64,000 nt of DNA from an uncultured Eubacteriales bacterium (GTDB taxonomy: Bacteria; Bacillota; Clostridia; Peptostreptococcales; Anaerovoracaceae): assembly GCA_900545135.1 (NCBI GenBank), contig UQXL01000001.1:1-64000 (forward strand). Direction: 5' to 3'. Within the stretch, counting starts at the first letter, position 1; the number at the start of each line of letters is the position of its first letter. Below are positions 49,948 through 56,886 of this stretch, piece by piece. A model generated the notes under the pieces. The model was not told where the DNA came from, searched no databases, and saw only the letters and a program-made list of their open reading frames with translations. A program made the translations under genes and the position numbers.

Positions 49948-52272
49948 AACTTCATTCTCCTTTTCTTCTTTAAATTTATTTTTAGCTCTATGATCCCTGC
50001 CGGAATCATATATCTTAAACAGATTCAGCCTGAGGGCGTTGGAAACCACGCAGAAACTGGATAAACTCATGGCAGCGGCTCCGAACATAGGATTCAGCTG
50101 CCAGCCTAAAACAGGTATGAATACTCCCGCGGCCAGCGGAATACCTATTATATTGTAGATGAACGCCCAGAAGAGATTCTCGTGGATATTGCGAAGAGTT
50201 GCGCGGCTGAGCCTTATGGCGGCCGGCACGTCCAAAAGCCTGCTCTTCATCAGCACTATGTCGGCGGCGTCGATGGCTACGTCAGTTCCTGCTCCTATGG
50301 CTATTCCGATATCTGCTCTGGTGAGAGCCGGAGCGTCGTTTATACCATCTCCGACCATGGTAACCTTGGCGTTTTTCTTAAGTCTGCGGATGACGCTCTC
50401 CTTTCCTTCGGGGAGAACTCCCGCGATCACTTCGTCTACTCCGGCCTCTGCTCCTATGGCCTTAGCCGTCTTTTCATTGTCTCCCGTAAGCATCACAACG
50501 CGGATGCCCATACCTTGCATCTCTTTTACCGCCTGACGGCTGTCCTCCTTGATTACGTCTGCCACGGCGATTATGCCCAGAAGCTTTTCGTCAAGGGCGA
50601 AGAAAAGAGGCGTTTTGCCTGAATCCGCAAGCCTTTCTGCGGATTTCTTTATTTCCTCGGAAATCTGAACGGTCTCGCTTATGAACTTGAAGTTTCCGCC
50701 GGCAAGAGTCTGCCCTCCGATGTGGGCGGAAAGCCCGTTGCCCGGAAGAGCCTTGAAATCGTCTACTTCCTTTAGACTTAGCTTTCTTTCCTTTCCCATC
50801 TTAAGAATAGCCCTGGCCAGTGGATGCTCGCTCTTAGCCTCGAGTGAATAAGCCATTTCAAGCAGAATTTCTTCAGGAATTTCCTCCGCCGGGATTATGT
50901 CCGTAACTACAGGCTCTCCGGAGGTAATGGTTCCTGTCTTATCTAAAACGACGATCTGTGTCTTGCCTGTCTCTTCAAGGGAAACAGCATTTTTAAACAG
51001 TATGCCGTTCCTGGCACCCATGCCGTTTCCGACCATTATGGCTACAGGCGTTGCAAGTCCCAGAGCGCAAGGGCAGCTGATGACGAGGACCGATATTCCT
51101 CTGGCAAGGGCGAAGCCAATGGTCTGACCCAGCAGGAGCCAGACCGCCATGGTTACGAGGGAAATTCCGATCACCACAGGTACGAATACTCCCGAAACTT
51201 TGTCGGCGACTTTCGCTATAGGCGCTTTGGTCGCCGCCGCATCGCTGACCATCTGTATTATCTGGGAGAGGGTCGTATCCTCTCCTACTCTAGTCGCTTC
51301 GCATTTTATAAAGCCTGACTGATTGATAGTCGCAGCAGATACCATATCGCCCGGAGCTTTGTCGCAAGGTATGCTTTCTCCTGTGAGTGCAGCTTCGTTG
51401 ACCGCGCTGTTTCCTTCGATTACAACTCCATCTACGGGAATGTTTTCGCCGGGTCTTACGACGAACAGATCACCTTTTTTGACCTGCTGAATAGGAACCG
51501 TCGTCTCAATGCCGTCTTTCACTATGACCGCCGTCTTAGGCGCAAGCTTCATCAGGCTCTTGAGCGCGTCGGTGGTCTTTCCTTTTGAGCGGGCTTCCAG
51601 CATTTTACCTACCGTGATAAGAGCCAATATCATGGCTGCCGACTCAAAATAAAACTCGTGCATATAGCTCATGACAGCGTGGTGATCCCCGTCTTGCTGA
51701 GCGCCGATCATGGCGAAAAGAGCCACCGTGCTGTATCCGAAAGCAGCGGCGGAGCCCAGCGCTACCAGAGTATCCATATTTGGGGCTCTGTGCCAGAGGC
51801 TCTTGAAACCGCTGATGAAGAATTTCTGATTTATGACCATTATAACGGCCGAAAGCAGAAGCTGCAGAAGTCCCATGGCCACGTGATTTTCCGCGAAGAA
51901 AGCCGGAGCCGGCCAGTTCCACATCATCACTCCCATGGAAAAGTACATCAGCACTATTAGAAATATCAGCGAAGCGAGCAGTCTGCGCTTTAAAGCGGGA
52001 GTCTCTCTGTCCCTGAGAGCGTCTTCACCTGAGGATATGCCGGATTTGTCCGAAGCGGACTGCGAATTTCCCGTACTTTTTACGGACGCTCCGTATCCGG
52101 CCTCTTCTACAGCTTTTATGATTTCTGCTGAAGAGGCCGAGCCTTCTACGCCCATGGAATTTGTCAAAAGGCTGACTGAGCATGAGGATACGCCCGGCAC
52201 CTTGGACACGGCTTTTTCCACGCGGGCGCTGCAAGCGGCGCAGCTCATGCCAGTCACGTTATATTGCTCCAT
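49738..52272 (-). CDS. copA: copper-exporting P1B-type ATPase with C-terminal CopZ-like domain
   Basis: 844 aa. An N-terminal HMA domain (GMSCAACSARV) precedes eight membrane helices. The metal-site motif is SCPCALGLATP, the phosphorylation site is DKTGTITSG, and the hinge is GDGINDAPAL; together these mark a Cu+ exporter. After the last helix a Lys/Glu linker joins a second HMA domain (KIEGMMCGHCEAAV) at residues about 775-844. Most CopA lack a C-terminal HMA. csoR precedes it by 72 bases, so the pair is copper-inducible by inference. Confidence 0.93.
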   Translation of the reverse strand: MEQYNVTGMSCAACSARVEKAVSKVPGVSSCSVSLLTNSMGVEGSASSAEIIKAVEEAGYGASVKSTGNSQSASDKSGISSGEDALRDRETPALKRRLLASLIFLIVLMYFSMGVMMWNWPAPAFFAENHVAMGLLQLLLSAVIMVINQKFFISGFKSLWHRAPNMDTLVALGSAAAFGYSTVALFAMIGAQQDGDHHAVMSYMHEFYFESAAMILALITVGKMLEARSKGKTTDALKSLMKLAPKTAVIVKDGIETTVPIQQVKKGDLFVVRPGENIPVDGVVIEGNSAVNEAALTGESIPCDKAPGDMVSAATINQSGFIKCEATRVGEDTTLSQIIQMVSDAAATKAPIAKVADKVSGVFVPVVIGISLVTMAVWLLLGQTIGFALARGISVLVISCPCALGLATPVAIMVGNGMGARNGILFKNAVSLEETGKTQIVVLDKTGTITSGEPVVTDIIPAEEIPEEILLEMAYSLEAKSEHPLARAILKMGKERKLSLKEVDDFKALPGNGLSAHIGGQTLAGGNFKFISETVQISEEIKKSAERLADSGKTPLFFALDEKLLGIIAVADVIKEDSRQAVKEMQGMGIRVVMLTGDNEKTAKAIGAEAGVDEVIAGVLPEGKESVIRRLKKNAKVTMVGDGINDAPALTRADIGIAIGAGTDVAIDAADIVLMKSRLLDVPAAIRLSRATLRNIHENLFWAFIYNIIGIPLAAGVFIPVLGWQLNPMFGAAAMSLSSFCVVSNALRLNLFKIYDSGRDHRAKNKFKEEKENEVMNKTMKIEGMMCGHCEAAVKKALEALDQVESAEVSHSEGTAVVVLKSEVADDVLKKVVEDKDYKVLDIQ

Positions 52273-52344
52273 CTTATCATCCCCTTTTATTTGATTCTGT
52301 TTCTGTTTGATCTTACCTATGTTTGAGCAAATCTAACTTAAATT

Positions 52345-52653
52345 TTATTTCATCAGTTTTCTCAGCGTAACGAGCAGCTCATCTATGACTTCATCCTTGC
52401 CTTCTCTGATGTCCCTCGCCACGCAGCCTTTAATATGATTTGAAAGCAGCTCTTTGTTAAATCCGTTGACTGCGGCGCTCACGGCCGCGGACTGAATGAG
52501 GATATCGGTGCAGTATTCGTCTCTTTCTATCATGCCTTTGATGCCTCTTATCTGTCCCTCTATCCTGTTGAGCCGGTTTATCAGCTTATTCCTCTCTTCG
52601 TCAGTTCTCATAGTAGTTTTCTTACAACATATATCTTTCTCTTTATTTTCCAT
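52345..52653 (-). CDS. csoR: copper-sensing repressor CsoR
   Basis: 102 aa, all-helical. The Cu+ ligands of CsoR are visible as Cys in RDEYCTDIL, and His and Cys in NHIKGCVA. The RNKLINRLNRIEGQIRGIKGM helix is typical. The N-terminus contains an extra CC pair (KDICCKK). CsoR leaves DNA on binding Cu+. An operator-type palindrome lies upstream of the gene, and copA follows. Confidence 0.93.
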   Translation of the reverse strand: MENKEKDICCKKTTMRTDEERNKLINRLNRIEGQIRGIKGMIERDEYCTDILIQSAAVSAAVNGFNKELLSNHIKGCVARDIREGKDEVIDELLVTLRKLMK

Positions 52654-52787
52654 TTAATTCACCTCGAGATTTGTTTAAATTCAGAAGATATTTCCGTCAG
52701 TCCTCGGCATCTCCGTCACGGAAGACAAGCTTCTTCAGCCGCCGCAGATGCTGGACAAGAGCCGAAAATGCTTCAATAAAGCCAAAA

Positions 52788-52838
52788 GATACCCCTATGG
52801 GGTATCTTGATTATATTACTCATATTTTTCTTTGTCAA
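52788..52838 (-). promoter_or_regulatory. csoR-copA promoter with CsoR operator
   Basis: Minus strand TTGACA (52,833-52,838), 17 bases, TATAAT (52,810-52,815): full consensus. Directly downstream is GATACCCC-TAT-GGGGTATC (52,788-52,806), a perfect 8 bp inverted repeat of the CsoR operator kind that would cover the start of transcription. The leader to csoR is about 150 bases. Confidence 0.88.
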
Positions 52839-52926
52839 TACATAAAGTGAAAAAGTCAATAAATTTTAGCCGCAGCTACATAGAATCCCGTCTGCATAGT
52901 TCGTCTCCTGCGGCGATGGCGTATGC

Positions 52927-53130
52927 TTACTCCGCCCCTTCTCCCAGCGCCTTGTCCCAGTCTTCGTCTGTAATGCTGAAGCTGACATCATCAGGCATAC
53001 GGCCAGTCTTGATTGTCGTTCCTGTTTCTGCATCTTTTATAGTGATATCTACGTACCATTTATTGGGATCTTTTTCGTCCAGCATCTGCAACATGCCAAA
53101 TTTAGGAAGCAGCAATGCTAAATCCACCAT
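52927..53130 (-). CDS. downstream part of a split lipoprotein gene, or small protein
   Basis: 67 aa, MVDLALLLPKFGMLQMLDEKDPNKWYVDITIKD. It overlaps the end of the lipoprotein frame by 13 bases in another frame and has no clear ribosome binding site. Its start continues the preceding protein in theme (secreted beta-rich), so it may be the second half of one broken gene. The alternative is a coupled small gene. No family recognised. Confidence 0.4.
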   Translation of the reverse strand: MVDLALLLPKFGMLQMLDEKDPNKWYVDITIKDAETGTTIKTGRMPDDVSFSITDEDWDKALGEGAE

Positions 53131-53453
53131 AGCGCCGCCGCATATTTTTCTCCGTAGCTTTTTTCCGTGCTATATCTAGTTTCAATATATTCTGTCAATT
53201 CTTTTTTCCAATGCTGTATATGCTTGTCATCGAGTACGAGGACGAGATTGCCATCTTCATCTGCATCTGCTGACACATGATTGCCATCTATACAATATGA
53301 TTCATCAATATTATCTGCTACCACCGCTGATGTGCCGCCAAACAGAGATACACATCTGTCATCGCTTATCACATACTTGCGCGCTACTAATTTGCAGCTT
53401 GTCGCTCCAAGTATAGTCGATACTATTAAAATTATACTTAATATCTTCTTCAT
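53118..53453 (-). CDS. putative lipoprotein, possibly truncated by frameshift
   Basis: 111 aa with a lipoprotein signal: MKKILSIILIVSTILGATSC, cysteine at residue 20. The mature part is acidic (DDRCVSLFGGTSAVV, SADADEDGNLVLVL). The frame ends at AAALWWI within a GCGGCGGCG run where slippage could have shifted the frame; the next frame continues to 52,927. Function unknown; it lies next to the copper genes, but no link is shown. Confidence 0.5.
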   Translation of the reverse strand: MKKILSIILIVSTILGATSCKLVARKYVISDDRCVSLFGGTSAVVADNIDESYCIDGNHVSADADEDGNLVLVLDDKHIQHWKKELTEYIETRYSTEKSYGEKYAAALWWI

Positions 53454-53538
53454 TCTTTTGCTTAGTCCCTTGCGTGAGCTTCAGAAAGCTTTGTGAGAGG
53501 AAAATGGATACGCTTTCGCCTAACGAAATATGCTAACA

Positions 53539-53630
53539 TTTCACCTGTGGTTTGCCAGCGGATTTTTCACCTGCGGTTTACCGGCGGCTTTCGTCTGCGG
53601 ATTAGTGCTGACTTTTTCGCCAGCGGTTTT
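53539..53630. repeat. cluster of short GC-rich repeats
   Basis: TTTCACCTGTGGTTTGCCAG (53,539) and TTTCACCTGCGGTTTACCGG (53,565) are 23-base units; shortened versions follow at 53,590 and 53,614. They are related to the repeats at 36,905-37,020. The 229-base gap before cinA holds no gene. Confidence 0.7.
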
Positions 53631-53682
53631 CTGCAGGCTTTCCTCTGTTATGTAAGAGGCCGCTGGCAAGCGGTCCCATAAT

Positions 53683-54912
53683 CTACCTTATTCTTTTATA
53701 TATCTGCCAAAGCATGTTTAAGACAGCGTAGTTCCTGTTCCAGCGTCTGTTCACATTGCGGTACTGGGATTTTATGGCTTCCGTCTTTCCATTGTAAGCT
53801 ATGCCTATATATACAAGGCCTACAGGTTTTTCCTCCGTTCCGCCTCCAGGCCCGGCTATACCTGTAACAGAGACGCATAGGTCGGAGCCGGTCTTTTTCT
53901 GCAGACCATCGGCCATCTCGACAGCAGTTTCAGGACTTACAGCGCCGAACCTTTCCAGAGTTTCCGCTGAAACACCCAGCTCCTCCATCTTGGCTCTGTT
54001 GCTGTATGTCACGATGCCTCTCTCAAACACCGCAGAGATTCCCGGAATATCCGTCAAAGCTCCCGCGAACAGTCCTCCTGTGCAGGATTCAGCGCAGGAA
54101 ACAGAGATATTCTTTTCTATCAGCAATTTGCCTACCACCTCTATCAGCTCTTCGTCGTCGCAGCTGTAGACAAAATCTCCGATTATGCCAAGGACTTTGG
54201 CTTCCATATCGGCCACGGCCTTCTGTGCATCGGCCAGTGTAGGCCGCTTTGAAGCTATGCGCAGACTGCATTCGCCCTCCTTGGCGTATGTGGCTATCGT
54301 AGGGTCTGTCTGATTGTCTATCAGCGGCAGCAGCATGGTCTCCATCTTCGATTCTCCGAGGGCAAATGCTCTGAGGATCTTGTAGTATATCACGCTGTCT
54401 TGTAGCTTTTCCAGACGAGGTTTTATCTGCTTGTTGAACATGTCGGTCATTTCCCTCGGCGGGCCAGGCATGGAAGTTATTATCTTGCCGTCTTTTTCCA
54501 GCCAAAAGCCGGGAGCCGTTCCCTGCGCGTTAGGCAGAGGAATCGCCGTTGACGGCATATCGGCCTGCTTAAGGTTGTTTTCCGTCATCTGTCGTCCGTT
54601 ATCGTAATGGCTCTTCAAATCCCTGAGACACTGCTCATTGCGAACTATCCTATCTCCCATAGCCTTGGCTATGACTTCCTTTGTCAAATCGTCCTGGGTA
54701 GGACCGAGTCCGCCCGTGGTTATTATCATGTCGCAGTCGTGGAAAGCGAAATGTATCAGCTCTTCAAGGCGTTTAGGATTGTCTCCCACGCTGTAATGAT
54801 ACATCACGTCTATGCCCAGGTCGTTAAGCTGCTGGGAAAGCCACGCTGCGTTGGTATTGACGATCTGTCCGAAGAGGATTTCAGTTCCCACTGTAAGCAA
54901 TGCTGTTTTCAT
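53683..54912 (-). CDS. cinA: CinA family protein (NMN amidohydrolase type)
   Basis: 409 aa. N-terminal MoCF-like domain (ILFGQIVNTNAAWLSQQL, TTGGLGPTQDDLT) and C-terminal CinA domain (VSCAESCTGGLFAGALTDIPG, VTGIAGPGGGT) with NMN deamidase motifs. It recycles the NMN made by DNA ligase and sits after pgsA. Full length for the two-domain type. GGAGGAATGA lies before the ATG. Confidence 0.95.
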   Translation of the reverse strand: MKTALLTVGTEILFGQIVNTNAAWLSQQLNDLGIDVMYHYSVGDNPKRLEELIHFAFHDCDMIITTGGLGPTQDDLTKEVIAKAMGDRIVRNEQCLRDLKSHYDNGRQMTENNLKQADMPSTAIPLPNAQGTAPGFWLEKDGKIITSMPGPPREMTDMFNKQIKPRLEKLQDSVIYYKILRAFALGESKMETMLLPLIDNQTDPTIATYAKEGECSLRIASKRPTLADAQKAVADMEAKVLGIIGDFVYSCDDEELIEVVGKLLIEKNISVSCAESCTGGLFAGALTDIPGISAVFERGIVTYSNRAKMEELGVSAETLERFGAVSPETAVEMADGLQKKTGSDLCVSVTGIAGPGGGTEEKPVGLVYIGIAYNGKTEAIKSQYRNVNRRWNRNYAVLNMLWQIYKRIR

Positions 54913-54973
54913 ATGTCATTCCTCCGTCATGTCAAATTTCATATGGCCAGCCGGCCAGGTTCTTCCTACGATA

Positions 54974-55507
54974 TTATTTTATCGAAAAGACTTGTCTGTT
55001 TTTCCAGACATATTCCACGCCGGAATAAACCGTCATTATAAGGGAAGCCCACAGGAAAGCCTGCGAAGCGTACCAAAGAGGTATAAAGAACGGGAACGCC
55101 GGCACTAGGAGCAGCAGACACACTGCTATCATCTGCAGAACGGTCTTGATCTTGCCGCTCATGCCTGCCGCTATAACTATTCCCTCTGAAGCCGCCACAG
55201 TTCTCATACCGGCCACGGTAAATTCCCTCGCCAGTATGATTATCAGCATCCATGCCGGAACGAGATAAGGTATCATCAGGCACAGAGCTGAATAAACCAG
55301 CACTTTGTCGGCCAGAGGGTCCATTATCTTGCCGAAATTGGTGACCAGATTATTTTTTCTGGCAATCTGTCCGTCCAGCATATCAGTAAAAGAAGCGGCT
55401 ATGAATATGACGAAAGCCACGGCGTACCAGCCTAGGTAAAAGGCCGCTATGAAAAACGGCACTGCTATAACTCTTGCTATAGTCAACTTATTGGGTAAAT
55501 TCATCAC
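54974..55507 (-). CDS. pgsA: CDP-diacylglycerol-glycerol-3-phosphate 3-phosphatidyltransferase
   Basis: 177 aa membrane enzyme making phosphatidylglycerol phosphate. The CDP-alcohol phosphotransferase motif is visible as DMLDGQIARKNNLVTNFGKIMDPLADK in pieces (DG..AR, G..LD/DPLADK) near residues 42-68. Four to five membrane helices. Start overlaps the rimO stop by 4 bases. Confidence 0.94.
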   Translation of the reverse strand: MMNLPNKLTIARVIAVPFFIAAFYLGWYAVAFVIFIAASFTDMLDGQIARKNNLVTNFGKIMDPLADKVLVYSALCLMIPYLVPAWMLIIILAREFTVAGMRTVAASEGIVIAAGMSGKIKTVLQMIAVCLLLLVPAFPFFIPLWYASQAFLWASLIMTVYSGVEYVWKNRQVFSIK

Positions 55508-56883
55508 TGTACCTCCTTGCCTGTCAGATCGTAGTCAAAAGCGTCTTCGATCAATACGTTTACCATCGTTCCCGGCTCAAGTTTCCGGGTCGAAGAGAAT
55601 ATGACGGAATTATCTATCTCCGGCGCGTCATACCGCGTCCGTCCTATGTAGCTTCCGTCCGCATCTCTTTCTTCCACCAGGACTTCCAGCGTCTTGCCGA
55701 TCTTTTCCCTGTTGCTTTCCAGGGAAATATCCAGCTGTCTCCTCATTATGGTTTCGGCCCTCTGCTCTTTTATTTCCTGGAGAATTTGATTCTCCATCTC
55801 GCCCGCGGGAGTATTTTCCTCCTGGGAATAGGCGAAAACACCCAGCCTTGCAAATTTCATCTCTCCGACGAAATCGAGAAGTTTTTCAAAATCCTCTTCC
55901 GTTTCACCGGGAAATCCCGTGATCAGCGTAGTCCTTATATGTATATCCGGTATGGCTTTTCTCAGCCTTGCTATAGTATCCCTGATGGAACTCTCTGTGG
56001 AGCGGCGGCGCATGGCTTTGAGCACGCCGTCTGCGGAATGTTGTATAGGTATGTCTATATAATCACATATTTTCTCTTCGGCGGCCATGACTTCAATCAG
56101 CTCGTCGGTGATTCTGTCCTCGTAGCAGTACATCAGCCTTATCCACTTTATACCGTCTATTCTGCACAAGTCCCGCAGCAGCGCCGGAAGTTCCTGCCTG
56201 CCGTAGAGGTCGACTCCGTAGAGAGTCACGTCCTGCGCTATCAGAATCAGTTCTTTGCAGCCTTTTTCCGCCAGAAACTCAGCTTCTTTTAATATGTCCT
56301 CTCTTCTCTTGCTGCGGAAATGTCCTCTTATGTCCGGAATAACACAGTAGGCGCAGCGGTTGTCGCAGCCCTCGGCGATTTTAAGAGTGGACGAATACGG
56401 ATTTTCTCCCAAAAGTCTTGGCATCGGCTTCAAAGTTTCATCAGGGCACGCCCTGACCTGATTGCGGCCGCCAGCCTCCCGGCTGCTGACCTCGCTCCTG
56501 CCGGCGTCACTACTGCTGTCTCCTGGGCTGCTGTTATCTCCGCTCAGAGACAAAAGGATTTCAGGAAGCCTCTCGTATTCATTCACGCCTATGAAGCAGT
56601 CGACCTCCGGCATTTCTTCCGTAAGCTCTGCGTCATATCTCTGGGAAAGGCAGCCGGAGACTATCAGCTTTCTGCTGCAATCCTTGTACTCCGCCAGCTC
56701 GAATATCCTGTCGATGGATTCTTTTTTCGCGTCGTTGATGAAGCCGCAGGTGTTGAGTATCATCACGTCGGAATTTTCCAAGTCGTCCGTAAGCTCTATG
56801 CCGGCCTCTTTCATGATGCCCTTGGCTGACTGAGTGTCGTTGAAATTTTTCGGACAGCCAAGCGTTTCCATGTATACTTTCAT
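55504..56883 (-). CDS. rimO: ribosomal protein S12 methylthiotransferase RimO
   Basis: 459 aa. The N-terminal UPF0004 domain has METLGCPKNFNDTQS and NTCGFINDAKKES. The radical SAM cluster CDNRCAYCVIP follows, and a C-terminal TRAM domain (about residues 390-455). It adds a methylthio group to Asp of S12. A Ser/Asp/Gly/Arg-rich insert (about residues 114-150) separates the first two domains and is longer than in most RimO proteins. Begins 3 bases after the ftsK stop. Confidence 0.95.
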   Translation of the reverse strand: MKVYMETLGCPKNFNDTQSAKGIMKEAGIELTDDLENSDVMILNTCGFINDAKKESIDRIFELAEYKDCSRKLIVSGCLSQRYDAELTEEMPEVDCFIGVNEYERLPEILLSLSGDNSSPGDSSSDAGRSEVSSREAGGRNQVRACPDETLKPMPRLLGENPYSSTLKIAEGCDNRCAYCVIPDIRGHFRSKRREDILKEAEFLAEKGCKELILIAQDVTLYGVDLYGRQELPALLRDLCRIDGIKWIRLMYCYEDRITDELIEVMAAEEKICDYIDIPIQHSADGVLKAMRRRSTESSIRDTIARLRKAIPDIHIRTTLITGFPGETEEDFEKLLDFVGEMKFARLGVFAYSQEENTPAGEMENQILQEIKEQRAETIMRRQLDISLESNREKIGKTLEVLVEERDADGSYIGRTRYDAPEIDNSVIFSSTRKLEPGTMVNVLIEDAFDYDLTGKEVQ

Positions 56884-56886
56884 AAA

